DNA of 64,000 bases from Collybia mongolica (GCA_013420905.1 JAAXNY010000013.1:248001-312000); one strand, 5' to 3'. Positions 23,545-36,397 are shown, numbered from the stretch's first letter. Translations and numbers: made by a program. The notes: a model not told the origin generated them from the sequence alone.

Positions 23545-24885
23545 ATGGCACCGAAGACGTACGTATTGGCCCATTGACTCACCTCGCCATCCTCACTGAA
23601 AATCGGCAGCGCAAATGGATCAAGTACGTCCGAAAAACCCAAGGTGGGAGAACATTCACTTTGTCTTTTTTCTTCCTGTCTTATTACACCCCTAGCCATC
23701 GAAGACTGGGGCTAACGGGACACAAACTCGAGATGCCAAAAATACCAAACAGGTCTTGAATCTACTTTTCCATCAGAAGTCGACGTTTATACCTCACGCC
23801 CTTCTAGGTTTACATTCTGTATGCTCGCTAAATCTTTCCATTGAGAGTTTGAGTTTTGAACCATGGTTCGTCATATAGCGTCCTGGGCACCACGGGAAGT
23901 GGAAAATCAACCGTACGTGACATTGTACCAACGAATACGTACCTGCAATGAATATACCACACCCAGTTCATCAATCTTCTCAGCCAATCCAAACTACAGG
24001 TGTCTGATCGTCTGGGATCATGCACACAAGAAGTAGAGCAGAGCTTGAGTTTTGACCTTGACGGAAAATCAGTCACTCTTATCGATACTCCCGGATTCGA
24101 CGACACCGATAGAAGCGACGTCGAAGTTACAAAAATCATTGCGGCATTCCTGGAGGCTCAGTGAGTGAGTTAAAATATGTCAAACCAAACTCACTGTTTT
24201 TCTGTGATCCAATAGCTACCGCAGGGGCGATCAGTTGAATGGTGTCATGTATTTTCACAGGATATCGGACAACAGAATGGGTGGATTATCCAAACAGTCG
24301 CTTCGGATATTCGAAAAGCTTTGCGGCGATGATTACCTCAAGAAGGCCGTAATTGTGATGAACATGTGGAACAAGGTTACCGTAGCAGAGGGAGAGACCC
24401 GAGAAAAGGAGCTAAAGAATGATAAGAGATTCTTCAAGCACGCCGTATCGCAAAAAGCCAAATTTGGGCGTCATGACAACACTCTGGAATCCGCTCAGCG
24501 ATTAGGTCGTATGATCATCTCCAACGACCCCGCACCGCTTAGCGTTCAGAAAGAACTCGTTGATCTAAACAAGCCCTTTTTCAGCACAAGCGTGGGGGAA
24601 GAGATAAATCGGGACTTGCAGGACAGGATTCGGCAGCAACGAGAGGAAATGAGTAGCCTCGCAACTGAATTGGCTGAAGCAAAACGTGATAAGGACAAGA
24701 AATCTTTTGCCGAATTATCGTCAGAGAAGAAGAAGATCCAAACTGCACTGACGCGATATCAAAAGGAGGCCAAGACTCTTATGCCTGATTACCGGAAACG
24801 TAAACAGAAGGCGATGAAGTTGCTGGACACTCGTAGTATAGGGTCAGGACCTAAAAAAGAAGCAAGACGTTTTTTCTGTATGTGA
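23545..24885 (+). CDS. AIG1/GIMAP-like P-loop GTPase E
   Basis: Exons 23696-23752, 23808-23818 (11 nt), 23879-23912 (34 nt), 23967-24160 (194 nt), 24216-24885 are firm. The first exon 23545-23562 is tentative and rests on an in-phase ATG followed by GT; with it the protein is 327 residues. G1 is VLGTTGSGKST, the switch motif GSCTQEV, G3 DTPGFDDTD; the G4 region reads VIVMNMWNKV. The C-terminal third is a Lys/Glu-rich coiled coil, shorter than in D and G and without their extra helical module, and it ends in Arg-Arg-Phe-Phe-Cys-Met. Same strand as D, F and G, as expected of tandem duplication. Confidence 0.8.
23808..23818 (+). other. 11-nt microexon of GTPase E
   Basis: GTTTACATTCT between CTTCTAG and GTATGC; it encodes VYIL in phase with the P-loop exon. 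Confidence 0.7.
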
Positions 24886-25822
24886 CGTAGAGAAGAGTTT
24901 ATCTTATCTATGTATATAAATTATCGATTCAAACATCATTTCTCGTCAGATACTCGGATGGTGCCAGGGCTTGAAGGGCCGTGGTTGACCTGTTTTTCCC
25001 CTCATAGCCTTGAAGGAGGTTCGTTTTGTTGATGTAGCTGTGGTATTAGGACATTGTCCACCCATCATTTTGAACATCCAGCGGCTGTATTTACCGGCTC
25101 TGAAAATCAGGCCTATAAGCACGTGTCTTTGTGTGGGACTTTGCTGGAGGTGTGGCCGGCCCAGGGTCCCGGTCATCGATCATCCGACCTTTAATTCATT
25201 CTCCAGAGCGAGCATGGACAGAACAGCGTGGAGATTTATCATCCTATGTCTGTAGTGCGCTAACTGGGGTAATCTGCTTAATTTCCGATACTCAAGTCAA
25301 CCGGAGGTTTGCCACTCTTCCGCTATTTCTAAATACCAGCGTCCGTTGGTCCAAGTCTGTCATGACCGCGGGTCCGCGCCGGACCTCCATGCCATCGCTT
25401 GGAATTAATATTACTACTAGGGTGAAACACTATCAATTGATATGTAGTCCCTATCCCCACCATTGATGGGAACACGTGTTTGTGCGTTAGGCTGAACAAC
25501 AACATGTCTGTGTCCTCGAATAATGCAGGCGCTGTTTCACATGCGATTACATGAATATAGAAAGCGTAAAAAAAACCGATATTGCGTCTGATGGTCACAG
25601 AGTAGCGCCTTGAATCTCAACGTTTTTATGGCATGGACGGGTCTGTCAATAAGTGGGGGATGAGTCCAGGTGTGTTCTCTCAAGCGCCTAACCTCAGGGG
25701 CGATATATAGGTCGTGCCTCTACAAACTATTCGGTATATTATTGAACAAGAGTCAGCTTCCCTTGGTCCATGATGTCTAGCAGGAAATCTATGCCCGTGG
25801 AGTGCGTCCTTCATCTCACCTA
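24886..25822. other. intergenic, no recognised gene
   Basis: Between GTPases E and F. Frames on both strands are short and unrelated to known families. Promoter of F must lie here; no clear TATA element. Confidence 0.4.
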
Positions 25823-28262
25823 ATGGATTCGACACCAACACTTACTCAATGCCTTGAACTGACCAGGCTTGATGACGCAAAGGTAATGCATTTCAATCTA
25901 GTTTGAAACATGACACTAGCTTATTGGCATTTAGAAACCTCCCACTGGTGTTATAAATATTGCGTAAGTATCCCAGCACATGGGGCCATCCCCGACGTGA
26001 ACAATATACTATAGTGTCATGGGTGTTACGGGATCGGGCAAGACCACAGTGCGCTTTGAATTCCCCATAACGAGATATCAATTTGACCATGAGTCTAGTT
26101 TGTCAACCTTGCTAGCGACGCGCAGTTAGTGGTTGGACATAGTCTCAAATCCTGCACCCAGGATGTACAGGCGGCACCCAGTTTCCAACTCGATAATCAT
26201 ACTATCAATCTCATTGACACACCAGGATTTGACGACACGGATAGGAGTGAAGTCCAAATCCTGAAATCGATTGCGTCGTACCTCCAGGAACAGTGAGTGA
26301 TATAGTTTAATTATATTGCCTTCCATTGAAAATACCTAATGCTCTTCTATAGGTATGATCACAAGGTCAAATTACATGGAGTTATATACCTACACAGTAT
26401 CGCCGCCTCCCGGATGGGAGGTATGTCTACGCGTGCATTTGCATTGTTCAGGAAGATGTGCGGCACTGAAAACCTTGAGAATGTCTTAATCGTGACGACC
26501 AACTGGGGCAGGGTCACAAAACAGGAGGGTGAAAGCCGACAGAAGGAACTTGCCGAGGAGCACTTTAAGGCTGGACTGGACAGGGGGGCGAAGCTTCTTC
26601 GTCATACTGACACCCAGGAATCCGCGAACAACCTGCTCCGCATTTTTCTTAGTAAATCAACCATCACGCTTTTCTTACAAAAGGAATTGGTGGACGATGA
26701 AAAGCCTGTCTTTGACACAGAGGCTGGGATCTATGTTGAGGACGACCTAAGACGCCTAATTGAGTCAGTACAAAAGAGGTCTGATGATGAAGAAAAGTTG
26801 AAGCCTGATGATGAAGAAAAGTTGAAGCAGTATCGACGCGATGAAAAGGAGATTCATAGATTAAAGATGATCCCCCCAATATTTGGCAAGGTATTGACGA
26901 GGAAATCCTCTCCTCTGGGCGCACCACCACAGAGCCTGCCGGAGGGAAGACCGGACCCTTTCAAAGGGGTATCGACATATGACTCTTCCACTAGTATCGC
27001 CTCGCCACTTGAACAGAGTTCAAATTCGAGATCAAGCACTGGGCCCCTGCTGGACGGAACGCCACTCGTCAAAATACCGAGCCAACCCGTATACTTGGAA
27101 GAACCAATGTCATATGCCGATTCGCCAGAAGCAGTCACAAGGCCCATAGGTCGCATTCAGCCCCACAAAAATAGACCACCCGAAGAACGGCAGAGCGCTG
27201 GTGCTACAAAATCTGGGGGATCAGGCACAGAGGGATTCAAGGAGAAGAAGGTCATACTTGCTGTAACACCAGAGCAGCGCCATCTCAAAGGTACTCGTGA
27301 AGATGCGAAGATTGCCTCTTCTGGTAAGGAAGCAACGAAGAAACCTACAACGCTTCTTGGGCCTTCGCTGAATAAAAAAGGAAAAGTAGACTTCGAGCAA
27401 AAAATGAAAGTCGATGAGGAACAGTCGGAGACTTCCGTTATATCGGTTTCGAAGATGGTGAGTGTATCAGAAGGGGGTTAACGTGGCTTCGGAGCTATTT
27501 ACAGGACCGCATTGTTTACAGAAAATCTTACCAAACGGAAAAGGTGGTCCGTCAGACGAGACGCCTTTGAATAGGAATTCTCCGGAGGCATCCACTATAG
27601 AGACAAAAGCCAACCGTATGCGACCGCCCACAGGAGAAGTGAGGGGAGCAGTGGTCTATGAGGGAGCCGGCCCCGGACCGTCAGTCGAGGCGCACGTCGC
27701 ACCCGGACCTCCCTCAAAGCAGGAGTCAGTCAGGGATACCGCGAGTAGCCCTCTGCCACCAAAAAAGGAACCGGAGGACACGAAGAAGAGGCAGGGTTCG
27801 CAATCACCAGGATTGTTGTCAAATAGACATGAAGAACCAATATCAAGGGACTCTGTGAAGGGGCAGAGAGAACACGCTATTTTGACGCAGATGGAAGGGT
27901 CGCATCTGGGCCCGGGCACCAGAGAACCAATAGACACGTTGTCCAATGCGGGGAAGGAAGATCTGAAGTATCTTGTAGAGTTGTCGTTGAACAACGTATT
28001 ATATTCAGGCCCGACTACTTCAAAAGCGAAGGTTAACTCGCCTAGGAAAGTCACGGAACCTTCTGTAGAGGCGCCACAGGACGCGGAGTGGTCATCGAAT
28101 ACACATGGGAGACTGGCACCCAAGGATCCTGCGGATGAGGGAAAGGGAAAACGCGTTGTGTCGCCGTCAAAAGACGAATTACATAGGGGCTCAACTAACT
28201 TAAATCCAAAGGCTACGCCATCCGAAAAGGCGGAGGTCAAAGCTCCCATGGAGACATCATAG
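25823..28262 (+). CDS. AIG1/GIMAP-like P-loop GTPase F with long disordered tail
   Basis: Exons 25823-25882, 25935-25963, 26015-26048 (34 nt), 26099-26292 (194 nt), 26353-27457, then a tail exon from 27522. The start MDSTPTLTQ joins in phase to VINIA and G1 VMGVTGSGKTT; switch motif KSCTQDV; G3 DTPGFDDTD; the G4 region reads VIVTTNWGRV. After a short charged segment with a 24-base tandem repeat the tail is Pro/Ser/Gly/Lys-rich, probably disordered, and made of degenerate units of about 60 residues. The first stop in frame is TAG at 28260-28262, but the same frame resumes and stays open to 29552 except for one more TAG (29232-29234). If the intron at 27458 is not removed, the protein ends at 27481. 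So 28262 is the conservative end. Confidence 0.7.
26781..26828 (+). repeat. 24-bp perfect tandem duplication inside GTPase F
   Basis: Two identical 24-base units (26781-26804 and 26805-26828) encode DDEEKLK twice in phase, extending the acidic/basic coiled-coil linker. Confidence 0.85.
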
Positions 28263-29552
28263 GATATACAGTCTCATGGGACATTGTCGTGTCGACATGG
28301 GGGACCAGCATCGAAGGGAGCCATAGATGGGGGAAAGGGGGGCCTTCTTACGCCGCCGTCTAGCGAAGGGCCACATCTGGACGCAGTGACCTCAAAACCG
28401 GGGGTCGACTCATCTGGTGAAGCAAAAAGGGAGGGTCTGGGACTTCTCACGGGGCCACTGCAAGGTGTACAGCCTCAGAAGATATCGTTAGGTGGAAATG
28501 GAGGACCGACACCGAAGAATACTATAGAGAGGAGGGGCGGAGGCAGTACGCCGCCCCTGAGAGAAGGATTATATCCAGTGCCGACGATCTCAAAGGCCAA
28601 GGCCGTCCCGTCCAAAACAATGGAGAATGGAGATCCACTGCAGAGCGAAAACCCTCAGGTAGTATCGTCAGATGGACTTGCTGGACCAATATCAGTGGGA
28701 TTTGTGGATGAGGAACATGCTCCTACTTCGTCGTTGGCCAAAGAACCGCATCTGGCTACGGCTACCTCACAGCCAAACGTCCCACGGTCCGAGGGTCTGG
28801 GGATGGAGGCTCCTCCAGAGGCCCTCAATCCGCCACAAGGGTCATTGAACGGACTTGGGGAGCCGATCCCAAGGAATTCTATGAATAGAGTTTCGACGCC
28901 AGAGTCGAATACCCACTCCCATCCACGTCCGGATACCTCACGACCGGATGCCACGGCGTCAAATAATGTGCTGTTCAGTGCACCAGACACCCTGGAAGTA
29001 CGAAGGGGCACACAACCACAGGACCCCATGAATAGCGGAGAGGTACCGTCGGCTGAGGTGCCACACCCAGGCTTGACTACTGCTTCTGATGAAGGGGATG
29101 AAGTGACTTTAGAACCACAGACAGTACAACCCATGGTTGAGGGACATGCACCAGAGGTACCTGTGGCCCAAGAGCTAGGGTCCGCCGCCCCACCAAATCA
29201 ATCAGGGCTCCCAGACGCAACGGGGCCATCCTAGTCACCAGAACCGACCTCAGATGGGGCAATCAGATCGAAATCAATGCCAGCAGCATCCCCTGCCAGT
29301 ACAAACCACTCAAACCGAGTATCAAATTCAGAAAAGATTAACACGCACCAAAACAACGAAGGTCAACCGCCACAAGGTCTTGCGTCCTCCCCTCACAATG
29401 ACCAGCAACAGAGGACAACAAGGCATGCGGGGCGGGACGCGGGTGGAAGTTCTACTGGTGGTGCTCCAGCAGCTGAGAAAATATGTACTTGTAGCTGGTG
29501 GCAAAAACTTTGTGGCTGTTTGAGTCGATGTGGTGTTTGCCTGAGTCGTTGA
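28263..29552 (+). other. in-frame continuation of the GTPase F tail
   Basis: This segment is in the same reading frame as 27522-28259 and continues the same degenerate repeat style (units starting GGPASKG, GGPTPKN, AGPISVG, GEPIPRN). The interruptions are two TAG codons, at 28260-28262 and 29232-29234. It ends in a Cys-rich stretch (KICTCSWWQKLCGCLSRCG) and a stop at 29550-29552. Both TAGs could be 3' splice sites: GTACCT at 29157 would give a 78-base in-frame intron ending at the second. A good donor for the first was not found. Alternatives are nonsense mutations in a decaying tail. Confidence 0.5.
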
Positions 29553-31049
29553 TCTATTAATTATTGCTATAATTTGAGCAAGATTTGCATGATTGGAAAA
29601 TCATTTGCAAGACTGGTCTAAGTGCCTCCCAGCCTAATTAAGACAGGCATTTGGCCCTATTGACGAAAGGCACCCGGGCAGCCGGGCTATGTTCCTGACG
29701 TCCTTGTGAGCACTGGATAGTACCTACGTTCCGCTTGTTAAACGCTGTTGAATTCGTGTCATGGTTACCGATTACATGTTTCACATGTTAACATGCTTAC
29801 CTTTGTCAAGTGCGTCGCACGTCCCTCAACCCAACGAAGGTGGACGAGCACTCTTGGAGGAAATGTGGGTGGCAACCGTGAGCCTGGCACTACGACTGTC
29901 ATCAAGGTCGTCGCCAGACTGGGCAGAGGATCAATGAGGCATCTATGTTGGTATGTACAGTTCTGTTGACGTTCTTTTCCGATATACGTGGTAGTTTCTA
30001 AAGTTAGTATTATTGCGCTTGGGCGCCCAATAGGTAGAATGAGACTTTATGAGGAGAGCAGAGGTTAGCGCAATGGTTTTAGGGTAAACGGAAGAATAAT
30101 TACTTCGCCTTGTTATTGGATAAACGTGAGGTCACGAAGGCACGGACATTGTTTGCGGCACTTGCGACTTTTTCGAACTACCGACCAATTTTGTCTATCA
30201 ACATGAATCACCAACGAAGCAGACAAACAAATGAACTACTAGAGGACCCTCGTCGTGTTGATTATTGAAAGCTAGTTGAATGTGTTCTGTCAAAAGAATT
30301 TGATTTCAAAGCCCACGAATTGTACTTACATACCTCACCCCACTAGTCACCAGTTCACCAGTCACCACCCAAACACACACAAATAATTCCTATTCCAATT
30401 CAACAACCATTGTTCAGTGACTTCAAGTCCAGCATGAAAGTCGTAGGTGATTAATCTACGGCTTGCGCAATGGCGAGACTTCTGATTCCTCGGCGCTAAT
30501 CCACCTTCTTGCGCCCCATAAGATCAGTTGATAGAACGGCACATCAGTCACGACGACTCCTAGTTTTGGGTAGGTGAGCTTACCTTTTCGTATTAGTTCC
30601 AATCGGGCTGACAACTGCGGCCACGACATGAGCACAAGGTCACTAAAATTCGCTATGGCCTCTCAAACTATACGTGCAATGTCTTGGTCATCATGACAGT
30701 TTCTGAAGAAAATTCTCTACGGATGAAACTTCACACTGTTACCCTTGGTTATGCCTGAAGTTGTGAACGCTTAAACCCAAATTTTGAAAGTTGCTGACAC
30801 GACATGTCCCTGCAGCGCTCTGCCAAGAACTAGCGGCAGCGCTTAAACCGACATGGGTCTGAGCCTGGGCATGGGCATTACACGTGTGCAAGCATGGGAG
30901 GCTGTGAAGCCGAAATTAAACATTCAATCTTTCAGCGCAGGGCTGTCTTGTACACGATGTTTGACGCAGCCTGAAAAGAGCCACTTTTTTGTTATCGATC
31001 GGCTCAACTCAAGGTCGCCATACACTCCCAGTACAACTCACATAAATCC
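29553..31049. other. intergenic, no recognised gene
   Basis: About 1.5 kb between the F tail and the DUF6535 gene. No frame longer than about 75 codons, no motif. Confidence 0.4.
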
Positions 31050-33291
31050 ATGAATCCCCAAACCGCGCCGTCCTTTAATGGCCCAGATCTAGAAGCGCAG
31101 ACGACGTCTGGCCATGGGGGATCACACGCATCGAGTTTTCACGGAATCTCGCGCCTCGGTCCCACACGTCCTGGGGAGGGATCCCCATCACCTAGTCCAA
31201 ACGTGGCTCGCGAAGAACGTAGTAGAACGAATGCAGGAGCGAGAACACCCAGTGATACATTCCATTCCGAGGTAATTGATTATTTCTTCCGTCTTCCGAT
31301 AACGTTTGATCTAATAACCTGACCTATGTGTGCAGCCCGAATGGAAACCATGGAAGCTGAATGACCCGTATCTATCGGAATTACCCAAAGATGAACAGGC
31401 AATGGAGGAGTGGGTGAAAGTCATGAAGGAATCAGATGACGGGATGTGTCAAGGTTGGAGGGACCAAATTGACACACTTATCATCTTCGTGAGTCCCTCT
31501 TGCTTCTGTTCTATGTCAAGGTGCTCAAAGTATCCTCAGGCTGGTCTTTTCTCTGCAACTGTTACAGCCTTCACAATCGAATCCTACAAATGGCTCGATG
31601 AAAGCTCCACCGACATGCTAGCCCGACTTCAACTCCGAGCATTGCTTAATGCAACTGACGACCCTGTAACGGTAGATCGTCTGGCGCCCGCCACATTTGA
31701 CGTTGATCCGTCTTCGGTGGTGATTAATACTCTTTGGTTTTCGAGCTTGACGCTCGCACTCGCAGCCGTTGTTATCAGCATTCTCTGCAAACAATGGCTT
31801 TATGAATACCAGAGATACGAAAATTTTACAAAAGAAGAGACATTCCTCATCCACGGTTTGCGCTTCCGAGGACTGCAAGCGTGGAAGGTGCCCCCCATCA
31901 TCGCATTCCTCCCCATCATCCTCCAAACGGCTTTGATGCTGTTCCTCGTCGGCCTCCTTATTCTGTTGTGGCCTCGGCAAATCATTGTTGCGTCCATCAA
32001 CACGGCCATCGTGGGATTGACGTTTGTCTTTCTCGTGGTAACAACGATACTGCCCGCTGTGCAATATATTTACCCCATGTTCAACACGCAGTGCGCTTAC
32101 AAGTCCTCACAATCCTGGTCTTTCCTTTTGATCTCAACATTCTGGCTGTTCGACTTCAGCTTGTTCACGACTTGGGCAATATTTGATAGATGGGAGGTGA
32201 CTTGTGTATACAATGGTAAAGGTCGCACGCTGGCCAGGGTTTACGAATTGCTCTCGAGTGGCGTCGATGCGTTCTGGAACATCTACAGTTTTCTTGCAGA
32301 AACTAGCCTTAAACCCACCATTAATGCAGATTTAGCTCTGCTATCCGACTTTGTCATGGGGTTGGACCCCTCGCGCAGGACCGGCATTATCGAGGTTGTA
32401 CCACAAATCTCGGACACCAAGGAAAACCCGAATTTCCGACGTTTGGAACAGCTTAAAGGCTACATCAATCAAGACCATCCTAAACAATTGAAACCAACGC
32501 GTGATGGACCAGACCCAATTTTCCGGAGCAGTTTCGATGACATTGATACCTCAAGTCACGACCATCATTTGCGAACAGAGATGATTCTCAGCCAGTTCCT
32601 GAGACGAGACGTTCATGTATCTAACCCTACGGTGTTCAACCGATACGTAGAGCATTGGGCCCGGTGCATCAATGACATCAGCGACATGAAAGACAAGGCG
32701 ATCTGGAACACAGGTGACAAGCGTTGGACGGAAATATTCTGGCCCACTAATCTCGTCCGCCGTACAGACATAGAATGGAATCCTGGTCCGTCAAAATGCG
32801 TTTCGATTTTTTCTGCAATGCTTACTCTTCCCCTCGTTCTAGAAGTTGCCTCCTGTATTATCAAACTATACTCTTACCTGCTCAAGACCGATCAATTCTC
32901 ATCGCGCGTCATGTATTGCCTTGCCGCGATGTATTCGAGTTTCATGAATTCCCACCGCCGACAAGACATCACACCTCCGCCATTCACCTTACTTAAGGAC
33001 ATTCAAGACTGGATTAACCGGTCGGCTGACTTGGATGTCGTCCGGGGAGTCAATAATGCGGACATAGTGACATCCTGTCTCGTGGGCAACCAAGGCAATA
33101 TCTTCTCCGACTTCTCTCTTGTAACCGACTTGGAAAAACAACACCTTGGATCGTTCGCAAGATTCTTCATGGACTTCTATGAGAGAAGGGATGTTTTGAA
33201 CGAGTTAAGTAGACGCTTGAACTCACAACCCAACCCAGCTTTGGCAATCCTTCGCGGTCACCTCGACCAAAATGCACATACTTCTTTCTAG
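31050..33291 (+). CDS. DUF6535-type multi-pass membrane protein
   Basis: Three exons 31050-31271, 31336-31488, 31540-33291, 708 residues. The second intron (51 nt) keeps frame and has no stop, so it can be misread as coding; its GTGAGT donor and CTCAG acceptor favour removal, joining LIIF to AGLFSATVTAF. The N-terminal 75 residues are Ser/Pro/Gly-rich and probably disordered. DUF6535 follows: WRDQIDTLIIFAGLFSA, a loop ending VVINTLWFSSLTLALA, then KQWLYEYQRY and two or three further hydrophobic segments, so about four membrane spans. The C-terminal about 400 residues look soluble and helical. The family is abundant in Agaricomycetes and of unknown function. No lesion seen. Confidence 0.85.
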
Positions 33292-34245
33292 TTGGAATGA
33301 TCCTTATCGGTAGAAATAACAGCGTGCACAGTGTTGTCATAATGGATACTTTGCTATGAGAGCTTAATTCGCGTTGGATGCGTCGGCCTCGGTATCGTAA
33401 CGTGTGGACAAACCAAAGACGATCAACATATCACTAAAGGTCACGTGTTGAAACGTTGTCGCTTTAAAAAAATGATATTCATGTAAACTCACCCTGTCCA
33501 CCCCGGGAATTAGCGGCCTAATCGTTGCACCCCGTGACTTTGATTAGCCCTTTATCCATAGTTCCACACGCCAATCGAACGCACAGGGGGACCATTATAA
33601 ACCACCAAATACAGCGATCTTTGCGCAATCTACAATTTTTCTCTCAATAAATCACGGTAAATAACAGTGCCCCAGTGTTGCCAATGTACAACGGAATGGG
33701 GAAGAGCTAAATATGACTCGTTGCTGGAGTCGGCGGCTTTCGCAAACTCGAAGAACTAAATGCCTCGTCGCTCACATCTGTCAGGTCCTTCGCCGTGCGC
33801 CAAAGTAAATTCCAGCCTTGACGATGAAAAATCATCTAGGAAATTGTGCCTCTGGGAATTTGATACCCTTATATACGATACTCAAGTCATGTGTGCGAGG
33901 GGTCGAGGATGCAACGAGGTGAGACCCTGTGATGATCTTGAGATCCGAAGCACACCATGACCATACAGTCTAAACGCCTTCGCAGCTTCTTATGGTCACA
34001 AGCTCAGGACACGTTCATTTGGCAAGGCGTTGACGCGCTGTATGCTTCACTCTTACCGGAGCATGACAGACGGCGCACAGGATGCGTGGCCTGATTTACA
34101 TGCTCACTGCTGGCCATTACCGAACGCGGGAGAACTTCATTCATACTGATACTGACGACTTGAAAGACTCTCGACGTACAACTACCCAGCACCGCGTGAT
34201 TGAAGACCTTCAGCTGTACTACTCTTTGGATATCAGATGGGTGCC
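33292..34245. other. intergenic, no recognised gene
   Basis: Between the DUF6535 gene and GTPase G. Small frames only; nothing supported. Confidence 0.4.
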
Positions 34246-35780
34246 ATGTCTCTGCCACTAGAGCCACCACCCCCTTATAATTTCTCGGGGTATGCATTGG
34301 TTTTTTTTTCATCTCACCAATCGAGCTGATGTTCTGCTTGTGTAGTGACGACAAGGTGTTTAACAAAGATGAAGTAGTTGAGTCTTTCTTGCTTTTTCGT
34401 AGCCTGTCACTGAATGTTGGGTAGACTACCATTGCGTAAATGATGACTTAGATACCTTTTTGATAGTGGGACTGACTTCACTCACAGTGTCTTCGGTTCG
34501 ACAGGGAGTGGAAAATCTACAGTAGGTCAGATCGGCATATACTGAAATCCATTTTAAAACGTGATATTCTTCAGCTCATAAACCTCCTCAGCGGCGCGAA
34601 TTTCGGGGTCTCTTCTAACTTACGATCCTGTACACAGAACGTGTCGATAACCGAAAAAGTCAACCTAGATGGCCGCTTGTATAGGTTCATCGATACGCCT
34701 GGTTTCGACGACACTGACAGAAGCGAAGTAGAAGTGCTGAAATTAATCGCAGAATTCCTGGGATCCTAGTAAGCTCTGAAGAGAAAGGTTCATAACATGC
34801 GCTAACCCTATCATAGTTATGCGCAGGGCGCAAACATCCATGGTGTCTTGTATCTACACCGCGTCAGCGATATTCGAATGGGTAATGCTTCAAGGCGATC
34901 ATTTCGGTTGTTTCGAAAGCTCTGTGGCGACGCTTCACTCAGGAATGTGGTGATTGTGACGACTATGTGGAACAAAGTGACCGAAGTAGAAGGAGCACGA
35001 CGAGAATCTGAGCTCCGACAGGACGATAGATTCTTCAAACCTATCATTGACGAAGGAGCCATAATGGTTCGACACGATAATACACTTCCAACCGCACTCC
35101 ATATCGTTAAAATCATCTCCGAGCATTCCAAATACCCTGTCCCGCTCACCATACAATTCGAGCTCATTACTCAAAGGAAGCAAATCGTGGAAACAGATGC
35201 AGGTAAAGAGCTCGAATATGAACTACAAGAGCTGTCTCGGAAGCGGACGCAAGACTTACAGGACATACTAGCAGAACACAGAGGGTTGATAGCAGATCAC
35301 GATAAGAGGGAGAGAGACGAATTGGCCGAAGAATTAGCCCAACTACGTGCAGATCTGACGCGGGTCACGAACGAACTCAGCAACCTGCAGGTGAAGGTCG
35401 AAGAAGACTTCGATGCTGAGAAGATGTGGAAACGCATGCCCCGTGAAGCGAAGGTGATCACTATGTTTATGCGGTCACAAGGTGGTGGCGCACAACAGTC
35501 TCCCGAGAATTTGCGCCTCTGGTCGGCACTTGGAGACACGACAAAAGCGGCAAAAAAACTAAGCTCGATTTTCGATCAACACCCCATGCATTCGGATCTT
35601 CAAGATAGCTTATTCAATTACAGCAAAAACAGTTTTGACATACCTGGAAGAGTACATCATGAACTCCGGCAATGGATCCGAAATCAAAACCACGACGTGA
35701 AGAGTATGGAGAAGGTCATGGAGAAGGTCATTCGTGGCGCCAGCAAAAAGAAGAGGGGGGGAGGTTGGATGTTCTGGTGA
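34246..35780 (+). CDS. AIG1/GIMAP-like P-loop GTPase G
   Basis: Exons 34246-34289, 34346-34373, 34425-34435 (11 nt), 34488-34521 (34 nt), 34575-34768 (194 nt), 34817-35780; 1275 nt, 424 residues. Start MSLPLEPPPPY resembles the start of D. G1 is VFGSTGSGKST (residues 29-39), switch motif RSCTQNV, G3 DTPGFDDTD (from residue 79), and VIVTTMWNKV in the G4 position. A coiled coil runs from about residue 235 to 300 and is followed by the helical module ending SPENLRLWSALGD, an amphipathic helix, and a Lys/Gly-rich end finishing in Trp. It is the nearest relative of D, 13 kb away on the same strand. No lesion seen; probably functional. Confidence 0.87.
34425..34435 (+). other. 11-nt microexon of GTPase G
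   Basis: ACTACCATTGC between GGGTAG and GTAAAT; encodes TTIA in phase before the P-loop exon. Confidence 0.75.
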
Positions 35781-36397
35781 CAAAGGATTGTAACTCAAAC
35801 CCATCTGCGAACCTTGGTTCTGATACATATATGGGTGTGATAGAGCCCAGAATATCATGGGTATGCATAAGCTTGACAGAACCTACTTCATGCATCTGTC
35901 TCGAGAGAGGTTTCCGTTCATCAACCGTATTCGTCCTTGTCATGTTTAATTCAACGCCGGTGTAAAGTAAATATATGTTAGCGACATAGTGGCGCATACC
36001 ATTGCGAGCAACTAAATTTAAATGTACCTGCTACCTAGCTGTGTGGACTCGCCTCGCCATTCGCCATTGAGGTTTACGACGAAATGAGGCACTTCGGCCA
36101 TGCTCAAAAGCCACAAGGCCAAACCGCACATTCTACACAATAGCCAGCCCCACATGTACTGCCTAATGGTAGACTCAATAATCTTCTATCCACTAAGAGG
36201 CGTATTCAAGTTCCGACGACACCTTTATTAGAAGCGAATGCCAGCTCGGGTTCATACTATGTATACAATTGTCACATCGCACGCTAGCCGCAACGCAACT
36301 GATTAACACCACAGTAATCCAATTTTTGGAACGATGTGAAGTCCGACGATCTTGCAATTTCTGAACGATAGAATAGGTAAGAGGCCTGACTGATTAG
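35781..36397. other. intergenic between convergent GTPases G and H
   Basis: Contains the 3' ends of G and H. No gene seen. Confidence 0.4.

Noticed and set aside
31489..31539. Reading through 31489-31539 as coding in the DUF6535 gene
   Set aside because: It is open and in frame, but has GTGAGT and CTCAG ends, typical intron length, and its removal restores the continuous family block.
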